Assembly (NCBI GenBank): GCA_029263215.1
Contig: JAJCXY010000018.1
Location: forward strand, 21,466 to 85,465
From: Acidimicrobiales bacterium
GTDB lineage: Bacteria; Actinomycetota; Acidimicrobiia; Acidimicrobiales; Aldehydirespiratoraceae
Length of the DNA: 64,000 nucleotides
Direction: 5' to 3'
In this document: positions 49,057-59,061 of the stretch, piece after piece
How the letters are laid out: each line of letters starts with the position of its first letter
How positions within the stretch are numbered: position 1 is the stretch's first letter
Program-made: the position numbers and the translations under genes
Notes under the pieces: model-generated
What the model was told of the DNA's origin: nothing
Seen by the model: the letters and a program-made list of their open reading frames with translations, nothing else
Databases searched by the model: none

Positions 49057-50450
49057 CGTGTCAGTGCCTCTCGAAGCGCGCCGCCGTCGGTGGACACGAC
49101 CTCCACCGGGCGGGGAAGGTCGGCCACGCTGGTGCCGTCGAGGAACACTCCCCGGCTGAGGCACACATCTGGCAGAAGGTAGCGATGGCCTTCGGGTTGG
49201 GTGCTCAATACCCGGGCGATGTCTTCTCCGACCATGAGTCCGGTGACGCCGATGTTGCCGCCGAAGTACTCGTTGGGAACTTCGACCACTCGGGCATCGG
49301 CTCGACCGGTGGATGCCACCAGCGGCTCGACGATCGGAGCGCCGAGGCTGCCGCTGAGCACCGCGACGGGAGCGTCGCGTCGGGGGCCGACCATCACCGA
49401 AACCGGTGCCGACGCGCCTGCTGTGACCATCTCGGCCGGCGATCCGGTGCGAGGAGCGCGATAGCCGTCGGCCGGTGCACCGTCGACCCATGCGAAGAAC
49501 CCCGCTCTGGGGCCTGAGGGTTCGGTGGACGAATCATCGGCGAATTCGAGTTCGAGGGTGCGGGCCATCCCAATACCGTCCTCATGCATCGGGAATCCCT
49601 CGTAGGTGCTCGGGGCGGGGAATGGCCGCTCGGCCATCAGGTAGTACTCGTCGGCGGCGAACACGAGTCGGCGGCCGACCGCGGCGAGGAAGGTCTGCTG
49701 CCACTCGGCGACGATATCGACCACCCGTTGGGCTTCGTCGATGGTGTGGACCCGCATGCGTGGTTCGCTGGAGAACTTGGAGATTCCGAGCGGGACCACG
49801 CAGATGCTGGCCAACTCCGGGAAACGTTCGAGCACACCGGCGAGGGTGTCGTCGAGCACGTCGCCATCGTTGACTCCGGGGCAGACGACGATCTGGCCGT
49901 GCACCTCGATGTCGTAGTCGAGCAGGGCACGTAGCCAGCGCAGCGACACCGCGCCGCGACGATTCTTCAAGATGTCGGCTCGCGTCTCGGGGTCGGTTGC
50001 GTGGATCGATACGTGGAGCGGCGAGAGCCGTTCGGTGATGACCCGTTCGAGGTCGAGTTCGGTGAAACGCGTGAGGGTGGTGAAGTTTCCGTAGAGGAAC
50101 GACAGGCGGTAATCGTCGTCTTTGAGATAGAGCGAGCGTCGCATTCCCTTGGGGAGCTGGTGAATGAAGCAGAACTCGCAGTGGTTGTCGCAGGTCTGGA
50201 CCTTGTCGAAAACCGCGGCGTGAACCTCGGCCCCTAGAGGCTCGCCCGCTCGCTTGTTGACGACCAGGTCGAACTGGCGATCTTCCCTGCACACCACGAG
50301 CTCGATCTCGGGTTCGTCGGTGAGGAGTTTCCAACGGATCACATCGCGGGGAACCTCGCCCGCGATGGTGAAGATCTCGTCGCCGGCCCGAAGGCCGGCA
50401 CGTTCGGCGGGAGACTCAGGCTCGACCGCTACGACACGGGGAATGGACAC
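49053..50450 (-). CDS. DUF512 radical-SAM-like protein with PDZ domain
   Basis: A 465-residue protein. An N-terminal PDZ domain (VVAVEPESPAERAGLRAGDEIFTIAG) is followed by a radical-SAM-type CxxxCxxC (CDNHCEFCFIHQLPKGMRRSLYLKDDDYR) around residue 88. DUF512 features GQIVVCPGVNDGD, SICVVPLGISKF and FAADEYYLMAERPFPAPSTYEGFPMHEDGIGM follow. Function is unknown, but the gene very often lies next to der, as here. It heads the leftward der transcript. Confidence 0.88.
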   Translation of the reverse strand: MSIPRVVAVEPESPAERAGLRAGDEIFTIAGEVPRDVIRWKLLTDEPEIELVVCREDRQFDLVVNKRAGEPLGAEVHAAVFDKVQTCDNHCEFCFIHQLPKGMRRSLYLKDDDYRLSFLYGNFTTLTRFTELDLERVITERLSPLHVSIHATDPETRADILKNRRGAVSLRWLRALLDYDIEVHGQIVVCPGVNDGDVLDDTLAGVLERFPELASICVVPLGISKFSSEPRMRVHTIDEAQRVVDIVAEWQQTFLAAVGRRLVFAADEYYLMAERPFPAPSTYEGFPMHEDGIGMARTLELEFADDSSTEPSGPRAGFFAWVDGAPADGYRAPRTGSPAEMVTAGASAPVSVMVGPRRDAPVAVLSGSLGAPIVEPLVASTGRADARVVEVPNEYFGGNIGVTGLMVGEDIARVLSTQPEGHRYLLPDVCLSRGVFLDGTSVADLPRPVEVVSTDGGALREALTR

Positions 50451-50565
50451 CTCAAGAGGCTATCGGCGCCCACTCCGCGGCGGCTCTTTCATCGAATTGG
50501 TTGCGATTTCAGCATTTTCATGTTATTTCATGTGTTGTGAGTGCTCTCGATAACCTTCAAAGTTC

Positions 50566-51666
50566 ATGACCGGAGTGACCGTCTCCAACCTCGATGGTCG
50601 GACCCTCGCGGTGAAACAGGCCGCCGACCATCCCGATGCCGAGGCCCGGCTCCGCACCGAGGCGGAGCTCCTCACTCGCCTCGATCATCCCGGAGTGGTG
50701 CAGCTGGTGGAGCTCGACGAGGGTCCGCCCGTGCGCCTTCTCACCGCTTTTGTGGGTCCCGACTCTTGGGCCCGACAGGCTCCGGCAGATCCGGCGGAGA
50801 TCACCGAGGGTTTGGCGAAGGTGGTGTCGATAGTCGCCGACCTCCACGACCTGGGCCTGGCCCACGGAGCCATCCGCGCCGAACATGTGCTGGTGGGTGG
50901 CGACGGCCGGCCCGTCCTCTGCGGACTCGCCGACGCGATCAGCGATTCTGAGGATGCCCTGATCGACGACTGTGTCGCCCTCGCTGAGCTGATCAGAACC
51001 CTCGATGCTCACAACTCAGACCCCGGCCGGGGCGAGCTCGAGACCGTGGCTCGCCGCCTCGAGACTGGTGGAGGCGCACGCGCCGCCACCCACCAGCTCG
51101 ATGCCCTCAGCCGCCCCAACCCGAGTGTGGCGGATACCACGAGCCGCCCCAGCCCCAGGATTCTCGCCTTCACCGCGGTGGTGGTCTTGGCGGTGGCCGG
51201 CGTCGTGGCTCTCGGCACGGCCAACTCCGGCCAACCCGTGGCGGGCGCAGGCCCAGTGGCGGAGACCGCACCCGTCGCCAGCCCGATCCCGGTGCCGCCG
51301 CATCCAGACGAAGAAGCGACTCCTCCGCCCTCGTCGTCACCTGATCCCCCGGCGCCCTCGGTGGATCTCGACGCACCCGTGCTGGTGCATCAGGGCAGGC
51401 GCTACGGCATTGGTGCACCGGGCGACCTGACCGTCGTCGGCGATTGGACCTGCACCGGAGCCTCCACACCCGCCCTGCTCCGACCCAGCACCGGGGAGGT
51501 TGCGGTCTTCGCCTCATGGCCCACGCCAGAAGAAGCTGTGGACGCCACCTTCCTGGTCGTCGTCGATGGCGCCGAGAGTCTCGAGGTCGACGCCAACACT
51601 GGCTGCGACCTCCTCCGAGCCCGTACCCGTAGAGGCTCTCAAATCATCACACCGGAGTTCCCATGA
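50566..51666 (+). CDS. Membrane pseudokinase (protein-kinase-like, catalytic residues lost)
   Basis: A 366-residue protein. A kinase-like fold covers residues ~1-170: VTVSNLDGRTLAVK keeps the ATP lysine (Lys17), and a conserved Glu lies in RTEAELL. The HRDLKPxN loop is replaced by HGAIRAEHVLV and DFG by CGLAD, so the catalytic and metal-binding Asp residues are missing and the Gly-rich loop is absent. A membrane helix follows (ILAFTAVVVLAVAGVVALG), then a Pro-rich spacer and an extracytoplasmic domain with two cysteines. It overlaps the LysM gene (ATGA), suggesting a cell-envelope signalling role. Confidence 0.75.
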   Translation: MTGVTVSNLDGRTLAVKQAADHPDAEARLRTEAELLTRLDHPGVVQLVELDEGPPVRLLTAFVGPDSWARQAPADPAEITEGLAKVVSIVADLHDLGLAHGAIRAEHVLVGGDGRPVLCGLADAISDSEDALIDDCVALAELIRTLDAHNSDPGRGELETVARRLETGGGARAATHQLDALSRPNPSVADTTSRPSPRILAFTAVVVLAVAGVVALGTANSGQPVAGAGPVAETAPVASPIPVPPHPDEEATPPPSSSPDPPAPSVDLDAPVLVHQGRRYGIGAPGDLTVVGDWTCTGASTPALLRPSTGEVAVFASWPTPEEAVDATFLVVVDGAESLEVDANTGCDLLRARTRRGSQIITPEFP

Positions 51667-52337
51667 CCCTGAAACTGCTCTCTCGATCGATCACCCTCCT
51701 TCTCGCCGCCGTGGCCGGCATGGCCGTAGTCCTCGTCGTGCCCGGCTTCACCCATCCCTCGGCGGCACAGCCGGGAGCTCTCATCGATTGGTGGGAGAGT
51801 GTCGGCACCCCGTCGGCCACCCTGGTCGTGCTACGTAGCGTGATGCTCGCTCTGATGGGCTATGTGGCAGCAGTGGCACTCTGGGTAACGGCAGCAGCAA
51901 TCGCCGCGCTCGGTGCCCGTCCTCCTTCGGTTCCCCGACTCGTTCCCGCCACTGTGCGGCGTTACCTGGCCGGCGGAGCGGTCGCCGTCGCGGCGTTGGT
52001 CCCATCGTCTCTCGCCGCCGAGGAAGGGTCTCCCATCTCTCTGGTCGACCTCGGGCCCGTCGAAGCGACGATGAGCGTGGTCGATCTCGGGCCGGCCTTC
52101 CTTGCTGCGACAGACACGCCAACGCTCGAGAGAGCAACCGAAAATACCTGGGTGGTGAGCCGGGGAGACCATCTGTGGTCGATCGCAGCCGAAACGGTCT
52201 CGGATCACACCCCCGACGCGTCGGATGAGGAGATCGCCGACTACTGGCGACGGCTCATCGGTGCCAATCGTGATGCAGTGGGATCCGACCCCGACCTGAT
52301 CAACCCGGGCCAGAGGATCGTGCTGCCCCCGCTGTGA
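51663..52337 (+). CDS. LysM-domain membrane protein
   Basis: A 224-residue protein with two membrane segments (TLLLAAVAGMAVVLVVPGF and LRSVMLALMGYVAAVALWVTAAAIAAL), a linker, and a C-terminal LysM domain (TWVVSRGDHLWSIAAETV ... LIGANRDAVGSDPDLINPGQRIVLP) that would bind peptidoglycan outside the membrane. It is coupled to the pseudokinase gene by a 4-base overlap, so the pair may link cell-wall status to a kinase-like scaffold. Confidence 0.82.
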   Translation: MTLKLLSRSITLLLAAVAGMAVVLVVPGFTHPSAAQPGALIDWWESVGTPSATLVVLRSVMLALMGYVAAVALWVTAAAIAALGARPPSVPRLVPATVRRYLAGGAVAVAALVPSSLAAEEGSPISLVDLGPVEATMSVVDLGPAFLAATDTPTLERATENTWVVSRGDHLWSIAAETVSDHTPDASDEEIADYWRRLIGANRDAVGSDPDLINPGQRIVLPPL

Positions 52338-52338
52338 C

Positions 52339-52875
52339 TCAGGGCTGGAAGCTGAGGCCGAGCGAGTCGAGCCGAGGACCGGCGCCGTCGACACCGGTGC
52401 CGAGGATTGCCGCCAGAGCTTGGAGATCGTTTGAGCGGATGGTGAGCACCCGGCCGTTGAAGTCCTGGCGCTGGACCTGGATCATGGTGAGGTAGCGGTT
52501 GAGCATGCCCGCTTCGGGTCCCGAGAGAGACTCGAGTCGGGTGAGGTCGATGGTGATCGGATCGCTCTCGCGCCGTCCCGATGCGTCGGTGAGGTCGATT
52601 ACCGAATCGCCGCTGGTGGCTATGCCGAAACTCGGACCCGCATCAGTGGGGAGGAGCTGGTCGACGGGCACGTTGTAGAAGCGGGCCAGGCGCTGAAGAC
52701 GCGGCACCGAAATGGCGCGCTCGCCTCGCTCGTAAGCCCCGAGCACGGAGGCCTTGAACTCCTGGGTCGAGGCAGCCTCGACCTCCTGCAACGACAAACG
52801 TTTCTGTCGACGAATAGCGCGCAGTCGCTCCCCCACGCGCTTGCTGTATTCCTGTGTCATGTTTATTTCCGACAC
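52339..52875 (-). CDS. BldD-like XRE regulator with c-di-GMP-type C-terminal motif
   Basis: A 178-residue protein. The N-terminal HTH (YSKRVGERLRAIRRQKRLSLQEVEAASTQEFKASVLGAYERGERAISVPRLQRLARFYNVPVDQLLP) aligns well with Streptomyces BldD. The C-terminal domain has SGPEAGMLNRYLTMIQVQRQDFNGRVLTIRSNDLQAL, keeping the spacing of BldD's RGD-x8-RQDD c-di-GMP site as RQD ... RSND. It probably represses growth- and division-related genes in response to c-di-GMP. Start at 52875 (GTG) or 52860 (ATG). A CTCAC-C-GTGAG palindrome lies upstream at 52941-52951. Confidence 0.82.
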   Translation of the reverse strand: MSEINMTQEYSKRVGERLRAIRRQKRLSLQEVEAASTQEFKASVLGAYERGERAISVPRLQRLARFYNVPVDQLLPTDAGPSFGIATSGDSVIDLTDASGRRESDPITIDLTRLESLSGPEAGMLNRYLTMIQVQRQDFNGRVLTIRSNDLQALAAILGTGVDGAGPRLDSLGLSFQP

Positions 52876-52995
52876 TCGCCTACACCCTTTTTGCAGAAAT
52901 CCTTGTCAGAGCCATCCCACATCCAGAGATGGTATGGCTACTCACCGTGAGATCGAATCCTAGGCCAAACTACCCATTCCCGGCAATGTTGGCGG

Positions 52996-53691
52996 CTAGA
53001 CGAGATGCTCGCGGTGAGCGGCCAACAGAGTAGCAGCCGCAAGTGCGGCAGTCTCTGATCGTAGGACAGGTCCTCCCAGGCCAACTCGTGCCAGTCCACA
53101 CGCGCTCTCGGCCTCGCTCCATCCCCCTTCGGGTCCAACGAGCACCAGCGGAGTGTGCAAGCTCACGCGAGATCCGCCACGCTCAGCCATCACCGCGCCG
53201 TCGAGAGTAACGATCTCGCTGAACGCAGCCGGATCGTGCACGGTGGGTAACCAGGCTCTTCGACACTGCATCACGGCTTCGCGGGCCACCCGCCTCATCT
53301 TCTCGGCATTGCGGTCTGCCTTGGCTTGATCCCAGCGCACCACCGATCGCTCCGCGGCAAAGGGGCGGATGTCGTCGATGCCTAGTTCCACCAACTTCTG
53401 CACCACGAATTCCGGCCGCCCGCCCTTGATGAGTGCGAACCCGACCCCCAGACGCGGAGACGGTTCGGCCACCACAAACACGTCTCCGGTGGGTTCGGGC
53501 TCTCCGCTCGACCAGACGCATTCTCGCCATCGGCCCGCTCCGTCGCCGACGGTGAGCGGCTCGCCCACCCGTAGGCGCAGGACCCGTTCGAGATGGTGGC
53601 GATCATCGCCGCCCAATGTGGGGGCGGCCACCTCGGCCACCAGGGCGTGGGGGCCGTGCGATCCGTCGGGGGGCGGATCACCGATGTTCAC
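52996..53691 (-). CDS. rsmE: 16S rRNA m3U1498 methyltransferase
   Basis: A 231-residue SPOUT methyltransferase. The N-terminal PUA-like part ([24 protein letters not shown]) precedes the knotted domain: [45 protein letters not shown], and [24 protein letters not shown]. It methylates U1498 of 16S rRNA. The start overlaps the dnaJ stop by four bases, an order (dnaJ-rsmE) that is widespread. Confidence 0.93.
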   Translation of the reverse strand: MNIGDPPPDGSHGPHALVAEVAAPTLGGDDRHHLERVLRLRVGEPLTVGDGAGRWRECVWSSGEPEPTGDVFVVAEPSPRLGVGFALIKGGRPEFVVQKLVELGIDDIRPFAAERSVVRWDQAKADRNAEKMRRVAREAVMQCRRAWLPTVHDPAAFSEIVTLDGAVMAERGGSRVSLHTPLVLVGPEGGWSEAESACGLARVGLGGPVLRSETAALAAATLLAAHREHLV

Positions 53692-54800
53692 GAGAATGCA
53701 GACCTGATCTTCGAGAACAGGCCCTGACCCGGCTCAGCGACATCCTCACCGCGTAGTTCAGCGAGTTGTCGGAGCAGGGCATCTTGTTCGTCGTCGAGGG
53801 AGTCGGGCACGTCGATGACGACCCGAACCCTCAAGTCGCCCCGGCCACGGCCGCGCACATGGGGCACTCCCCTACCGCGCATCCTGAACACTGTGCCCGA
53901 CTCGGTGCCAGATGGGATCACGAGATCCTCGGACCCGTCGAGGGTTTCATAAGGAATGTGAGCGCCGAGGGTGGCCTGGGTGAACGGCACGTAGAGGTCG
54001 TGCACCAGGTCGTCGCCGTCGCGGTGAAACACTGGATGAGGGCGGACGCGGATGTGGACGTACAGATCGCCGTTGGCGCCACCGCGTGGACCAGCGGCAC
54101 CTCGTCCGGAAAGGCGCAGGGTGGAACCGTCGTCGACTCCCGGAGGCACCTCCACCGCGTAGGTGCGCTGATCGATGGTTCGACCTTGAGAGTCGCAGGT
54201 GTTGCATGGGGTGTCGATCACGTGACCGAGGCCACCACATCGCCCGCATGCACTGGCGGTGACCATCTGGCCGAGGACCGACTGGCGGACCCGACGCACC
54301 TGGCCCGATCCACCGCATTCGTCACACGTGGAGGGCGACGTGCCGGCCTCCGCTCCGGAACCATCGCAATCCTCGCAGCGAACCGCGGTGCGCACCGTGA
54401 CCTCGTGGTCGCCGCCGAAGACGACTTCCTCGAGGTCGAGATCGACATGGGCTTCGAGGTCTTCGCCGCGAGGCGGACCGGACCGTGCCTGGCCTGCCCC
54501 ACCACCGAATACCGAGCCGCCGCCGAAGAAGGCCTCGAAGATGTCGCCGAGACCGCCGCCCCCGAACGGGTCTCCCGCGCCGGGCGAATCGGTGCCGAAG
54601 CGGTCGTATCGCGACCTCCGCTCCGGGTCTGACAGGACCTCATAGGCCGCCGCGATCTCCTTGAACCGCGTCTCGGATTCTGCGTCGTCGGGGTTGAGGT
54701 CTGGATGGTGGGTGCGAGCGAGCTTCTTGTAGGCGCGCTTCACTTCCTCATCGGTGGCGTCGCGCGCCACCCCGAGAGTCTCGTAATGATCTGTCGACAT
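53688..54800 (-). CDS. dnaJ: Chaperone DnaJ
   Basis: A 370-residue type I DnaJ. The J domain has HHPDLN (HPD motif), followed by a Gly/Phe-rich linker ([22 protein letters not shown]). Four zinc repeats appear as [24 protein letters not shown] and CNTCDSQG; the last deviates slightly from CxxCxGxG. Substrate-binding domains follow. It is an Hsp70 cochaperone, cotranscribed with hrcA just upstream and rsmE downstream. Confidence 0.95.
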   Translation of the reverse strand: MSTDHYETLGVARDATDEEVKRAYKKLARTHHPDLNPDDAESETRFKEIAAAYEVLSDPERRSRYDRFGTDSPGAGDPFGGGGLGDIFEAFFGGGSVFGGGAGQARSGPPRGEDLEAHVDLDLEEVVFGGDHEVTVRTAVRCEDCDGSGAEAGTSPSTCDECGGSGQVRRVRQSVLGQMVTASACGRCGGLGHVIDTPCNTCDSQGRTIDQRTYAVEVPPGVDDGSTLRLSGRGAAGPRGGANGDLYVHIRVRPHPVFHRDGDDLVHDLYVPFTQATLGAHIPYETLDGSEDLVIPSGTESGTVFRMRGRGVPHVRGRGRGDLRVRVVIDVPDSLDDEQDALLRQLAELRGEDVAEPGQGLFSKIRSAFS

Positions 54801-55792
54801 CAGCCTTCGCCCAGCGCCCGTTCGAGTCTGCGGCTAACGACGGCAACCGCCGAGAGCGCTTGTGAATAGTCCATGCGGGTGGGGCCGAGAACGCCGATCG
54901 TGCCCGTCGCCTCACCGTCGACGATGTAGGGCGCAACCACTAGGGAGCATTCCGCCAACGGTTCTACCCCTGTCTCTTCGCCGATGACGACGCGCATTCC
55001 CCGGTCGAGCACGTCGCGGATGAGCGATACCACCACGATCTGCTGTTCGAGGATGGTGAGGACGTCGCGGACCTGCTCGACCGCTTCGAACGCCCCTGCC
55101 ATTCGTGATGCGCCACCAACGTAGAGTTCGGCCTCGCGCCCGGCGGCGCCGAGGGCATCGACCGCGGCCTGCAGTAGTGGATCGTCGCCGAGTCCGCCGA
55201 CCCCTGAGGCCAACTCGGCCAGGGTATGGCCCTCGACCGCTTTGACCAGGCGACGCCCGGCATCAGCCACGATCTCAGGCGTGAGTTCGGTTACCACCTC
55301 GACAGTGCGCTTCTCCACCACACCGTTGGAAAGAACCGCCACTACCATCGCGATGTGGCTCGAAAGGTCGATGAGTTGGGCGGACCGGATCGTGGCCTGC
55401 TCGGCCGACGGGCCCACCACCACGGCGGTCCAGTCGGTGAGTGCTACCAGGAGGTCGGAGGTGCGGCTCAGCATCAACTCGAGTTCGCCATGGGCACCGG
55501 CGAAGAAGTTGCCGACGTCGCCCTGATCGATCGCATCCAGGGAGGGCTCGTCGCTGCGTAGGAGATCCACGAAGAACCGATATCCCTTGTCGGTGGGGAT
55601 GCGGCCCGCGCTGGTGTGGGGCTGGGCGAGATATCCCGCCTCTTCGAGCGCGACCATCTCGTTGCGGATCGTGGCCGACGACACATCGACACCGGTGGAA
55701 TCGGCGATTCGCCCTGATCCGACCGGCTGAGCCGTGGCGATGTACTCCTCGACAACAGCCGAGAGAATCGTGGCCTTGCGGTCGTCGAGCAT
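54800..55792 (-). CDS. hrcA: Heat-inducible repressor HrcA
   Basis: A 330-residue repressor. The N-terminal winged helix has [67 protein letters not shown]. The C-terminal GAF-like domain and the ending [28 protein letters not shown] are typical. It binds CIRCE elements to repress heat-shock genes; no CIRCE palindrome is seen in its own upstream gap. It shares its boundary base with dnaJ, so the two are one transcript. Confidence 0.95.
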   Translation of the reverse strand: MLDDRKATILSAVVEEYIATAQPVGSGRIADSTGVDVSSATIRNEMVALEEAGYLAQPHTSAGRIPTDKGYRFFVDLLRSDEPSLDAIDQGDVGNFFAGAHGELELMLSRTSDLLVALTDWTAVVVGPSAEQATIRSAQLIDLSSHIAMVVAVLSNGVVEKRTVEVVTELTPEIVADAGRRLVKAVEGHTLAELASGVGGLGDDPLLQAAVDALGAAGREAELYVGGASRMAGAFEAVEQVRDVLTILEQQIVVVSLIRDVLDRGMRVVIGEETGVEPLAECSLVVAPYIVDGEATGTIGVLGPTRMDYSQALSAVAVVSRRLERALGEG

Positions 55793-55856
55793 CAGTTGAG
55801 CCTATCGGCGCTGATCACGGCGATGAGAGCAGAAGGTCGCGCCGAGCAATCATGCA

Positions 55857-57641
55857 TCAGTCGTCGAGTTGGAGCGCACTGATGAAGGCCTCCTGGGGTA
55901 TCTCGACCCGCCCGATCGACTTCATCCGCTTCTTTCCCTCTTTCTGCTTCTTGAGCAGCTTGTTCTTGCGGGTTACGTCGCCGCCGTAGAGCTTCGCGGT
56001 GACATCCTTGCGGTAGGCCTTCACGGTGCTTCGGGCAATGATCTTGCCACCAATCGCAGCCTGGATCGGAACCTCGAAGTTCTGCCTCGGGATGAGTTCT
56101 TTCAGCTTCTCGGCCATCTTGCGGCCGTAGTCGTAGGCCTTGTCCTTGTGCACGATCATGCTGAACGCATCGACCGGCTCACCGTGGAGCAACACATCCA
56201 CCCTTACCAGGGCGTCGATCTCGTAGCCGCCGGGCTCGTAGTCGAGACTCGCGTAACCCTGGGTGCGACTTTTCAGCTGATCGAAGAAGTCGAGAACCAC
56301 CTCGGCCAGGGGCAGGCGATAGTGGATCTCCACCCGCTCGGGGGAGAGATAGTCCATCTTCACCAGCTCGCCCCGTCGGGTCTGGCAGAGGTCCATGACC
56401 GTGCCGGTGTAGTCGGTGGGAGTGACCACACTCGCTCTCAGGTACGGCTCGGCGATGCTGACGATCTCGGCCGCCGGCGGAAGTTCGGAGGGGTTGGACA
56501 CCACCTGCTCTGAGTCGTCGCTCTTGGTGATGTGGTATTCCACCGATGGGGCGGTGGAGATGAGCGAAAGTCCGAACTCGCGCTCGAGTCGCTCCCTCAC
56601 GATCTCCATGTGGAGCAGGCCGAGGAAACCACAACGGAACCCGAACCCCAATGCACCGGAGGTTTCCGGATCGTAGGTGAAGCTCGAGTCGTTGAGCCTC
56701 AGTTTTTCGAGGGCGTCGCGGAGGTCGGAGTATTCGTCGCCGTCGATCGGGTAGAGGCCCGAGAACACCATCGGCTTCGGTTCCTTGTAACCCTCGAGGA
56801 CCGAGTCAGCGGGGCGTTTGTCGAGGGTGACCGTTTCACCCGAGCGAGCCTCACCCACATCCTTGATGCCCGCTATCAGGTAGCCGGTCTCGCCGCTGCC
56901 GAGCTGGTCGACGGGGAGACTGTCGGGGGTGCGCACTCCGATCTCATCCACATCGTGGGTGGTGCCGGCGTGCAGGAAGCGGAGCTTGGCCTTGGCCGGC
57001 AGGACACCGTTCACCACCCGTATCGACGACACGACGCCGCGGTACTGATCGAAGTGGGAGTCGAAGATGAGCGCCTGAAGAGGTGCATCGGCGTCGCCGG
57101 TTGGCGGAGGGGTGGACGAGACGACCGCATCGAGAAGCGCTCCGACCCCGTCGCCGGTCTTGGCCGATATGCGCAGGATGTCCTCGGCGGGGATCCCGAG
57201 CACGTTCTCGATCTCGGCGGCATAACGGTCGGGCTCCGCGGCGGGGAGATCGATCTTGTTGAGGCAGGCGACAATATCTAGATCGTTCTCGATCGCCAGA
57301 TAGCAGTTGGCGAGGGTCTGGGCCTCGATCCCCTGGGCGGCGTCGACCACCAGGATCACGCTCTCGCAGGCGGCCAGCGAGCGGCTCACCTCGTAGCCGA
57401 AGTCGACGTGGCCCGGCGTGTCGATCAGATTGATGACGTGGTCGTCCCACTCGAGGCGCACCGACTGGAGCTTGATGGTGATGCCCCGCTCGCGTTCGAG
57501 GTCCATCGAATCGAGGTATTGGGCGCGCATGTCGCGCGCGTCGACAGCACCGGTGAGCTCCAGCATGCGATCGGCGAGGGTGGACTTGCCGTGATCGATG
57601 TGGGCGATGATCGAGGTGTTGCGGATCCGCTCAATGTCCAT
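55857..57641 (-). CDS. lepA: Elongation factor 4 (LepA)
   Basis: A 594-residue GTPase. GTP-binding motifs are [24 protein letters not shown] and NKIDLP. EF-G-like domains follow, and the LepA-specific C-terminus has [64 protein letters not shown]. It acts on stalled ribosomes at the membrane under stress. The ATG at 57641 fits the family start ([16 protein letters not shown]); the open frame to 57698 is a short extension. Confidence 0.96.
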   Translation of the reverse strand: MDIERIRNTSIIAHIDHGKSTLADRMLELTGAVDARDMRAQYLDSMDLERERGITIKLQSVRLEWDDHVINLIDTPGHVDFGYEVSRSLAACESVILVVDAAQGIEAQTLANCYLAIENDLDIVACLNKIDLPAAEPDRYAAEIENVLGIPAEDILRISAKTGDGVGALLDAVVSSTPPPTGDADAPLQALIFDSHFDQYRGVVSSIRVVNGVLPAKAKLRFLHAGTTHDVDEIGVRTPDSLPVDQLGSGETGYLIAGIKDVGEARSGETVTLDKRPADSVLEGYKEPKPMVFSGLYPIDGDEYSDLRDALEKLRLNDSSFTYDPETSGALGFGFRCGFLGLLHMEIVRERLEREFGLSLISTAPSVEYHITKSDDSEQVVSNPSELPPAAEIVSIAEPYLRASVVTPTDYTGTVMDLCQTRRGELVKMDYLSPERVEIHYRLPLAEVVLDFFDQLKSRTQGYASLDYEPGGYEIDALVRVDVLLHGEPVDAFSMIVHKDKAYDYGRKMAEKLKELIPRQNFEVPIQAAIGGKIIARSTVKAYRKDVTAKLYGGDVTRKNKLLKKQKEGKKRMKSIGRVEIPQEAFISALQLDD

Positions 57642-57745
57642 TTCGCGGTTGACGTTACCGAGCTTCGGGTGCGATCCGTGGCGCGGTGCCGGTAGCATTC
57701 TGGGTCGGTCACACAGGCCGTTCGTTCGCTCATCAGTAGGTAGCC

Positions 57746-58006
57746 GTGGCCAATATCAAGTCGCAGATCAAGCGCAATCGTCAAAACGAGAAGCGCAACC
57801 TCGCCAACCGCAAGGTTCGGTCCGAGATCCACACCCGCACCAAGTCTGCGGTTGCCGCCCTCGATGAGGGCGACGACAACGCTGAGGAAGCGGTGAAGGA
57901 AGCAATCAAGCGCCTCGACAAGGCCGCCCAGAAGGGCGTGTTGCACAAGAAGAAGGCCGCTCGCAAGAAGAGCCAGCTGGCCAAGCGTCTCGCCCAGCAG
58001 GGCTAG
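57746..58006 (+). CDS. rpsT: 30S ribosomal protein S20
   Basis: An 86-residue basic helical protein ([38 protein letters not shown] ... [14 protein letters not shown]) typical of S20, which binds 16S rRNA. It starts at GTG. It is divergent from lepA with about 100 bp between starts, the usual arrangement in actinobacteria, and convergent with holA. Confidence 0.96.
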   Translation: MANIKSQIKRNRQNEKRNLANRKVRSEIHTRTKSAVAALDEGDDNAEEAVKEAIKRLDKAAQKGVLHKKKAARKKSQLAKRLAQQG

Positions 58007-58010
58007 TCGG

Positions 58011-59048
58011 TCATCGCCTGCCGGTGAGGCGGGCCAACCGAGCTACCAGAACTTCCACCACCAACTCTGGTGGCCAGTCCTTGGTGCCTCGCAGCGACAT
58101 GTCGGCCTCGGCGAGCAAGTCGATGGCCTGGCTGAGCTTTTCGGTTCCCAGCTTTCGTGCCTGTTGCATCGCCTTCTTGGCCGGGAACGTCGAGCCCTTC
58201 ATGCCCAGGACCGCGGCGGCGTCCTTCTCGTCGCGTGCTCCGGCGCCATCGAGGCGCAGCATGTTGGAGTAGCGGCGATGAAGCACCGCCAGCAGGCGAA
58301 ACGCGGCTCCGTTGCGTTCGGTCGGCGAGCCTGATGGAGGCACGAGCCGGGGCAGCAGGGCAAGTGCGCCGGCGACGTCGCCCTTGTCGATGGCGTCGTC
58401 GAGGGCCCATGGAACCGTCGAGCCCTTCTCGCCGCCGAAGGTCGCTACGTCGTCGAGAGAAACCGTTGCTCCACTCCCGAGCGCTCCCTCTAGGGTTCGC
58501 AGCAGGCCGATCACGCGGCTCCGGTCTTCGCCGAGAAGTTCGTCGATCGCGGAGATCGCGGCCCGGTCGAACTCCAGTGATGACGCCTCTAGCTGATCGC
58601 GTAACCAGTCGGCAGCCGCCTTCCCCTTCGGAGCCGCCGTGCGCACCATCCCCGCTCCGGCTATCTCGGCAGTTTCCTTGAGCTGCTTCGGCAGGGCAGG
58701 CATGCGGTCGACCTTCGGCTCCACCCCACGTTCCCAGACGAGCACGAGGTCGGTGGTGTCGAGCGGCTCGCCGAGCAGGGCGACGATCGCGGCGTATTCG
58801 TCCTTCTTGGAGAAGCGGCTCAGGTGGCGGCCCACCACAACCCTTCGATCGGTGAGAAACGGCGGAGTGCGGGCGGCGTCGAGCAGGCGAGCAGGATCCC
58901 AACGTCCGTCGTCGGTGCGGTAGTCGGCCTCGGTCAGCAGCTCGAGCATGAGGCCGCGATCGCCGTCGCCGACCAGTTCCTCGATCTCGCGGGACACGGC
59001 CTCACCGACAAGGATCGGATCGTCGCCGATGATGAGACGGATTGTCAT
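58011..59048 (-). CDS. holA: DNA polymerase III subunit delta
   Basis: A 345-residue clamp-loader subunit. The first domain is LIIGDDPILVGEAVSREIEELVGDGDRGLMLELLTEADY; LLDAARTPPFLTDRRVVVGRHLSRFSK and LVLVWERGVEPKVDRMPALPKQLKE follow, and the C-terminal collar is RLLAVLHRRYSNMLRLDGAGARDEKDAAAVLGM. It opens the beta clamp for loading. It converges on rpsT and lies 13 bases downstream of comEC. Confidence 0.92.
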   Translation of the reverse strand: MTIRLIIGDDPILVGEAVSREIEELVGDGDRGLMLELLTEADYRTDDGRWDPARLLDAARTPPFLTDRRVVVGRHLSRFSKKDEYAAIVALLGEPLDTTDLVLVWERGVEPKVDRMPALPKQLKETAEIAGAGMVRTAAPKGKAAADWLRDQLEASSLEFDRAAISAIDELLGEDRSRVIGLLRTLEGALGSGATVSLDDVATFGGEKGSTVPWALDDAIDKGDVAGALALLPRLVPPSGSPTERNGAAFRLLAVLHRRYSNMLRLDGAGARDEKDAAAVLGMKGSTFPAKKAMQQARKLGTEKLSQAIDLLAEADMSLRGTKDWPPELVVEVLVARLARLTGRR

Positions 59049-59061
59049 GGTGTCGGCGACC

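Noticed and set aside
49057..49491. N-terminal extension of Der
   Set aside because: It overlaps the DUF512 gene in another frame; the family start coincides with the ATG at 49056.
55793..57745. CIRCE element near hrcA or lepA
   Set aside because: No TTAGCACTC-N9-GAGTGCTAA palindrome was found in the upstream gaps; an isolated GAGTGCTA lies only inside hrcA coding sequence.
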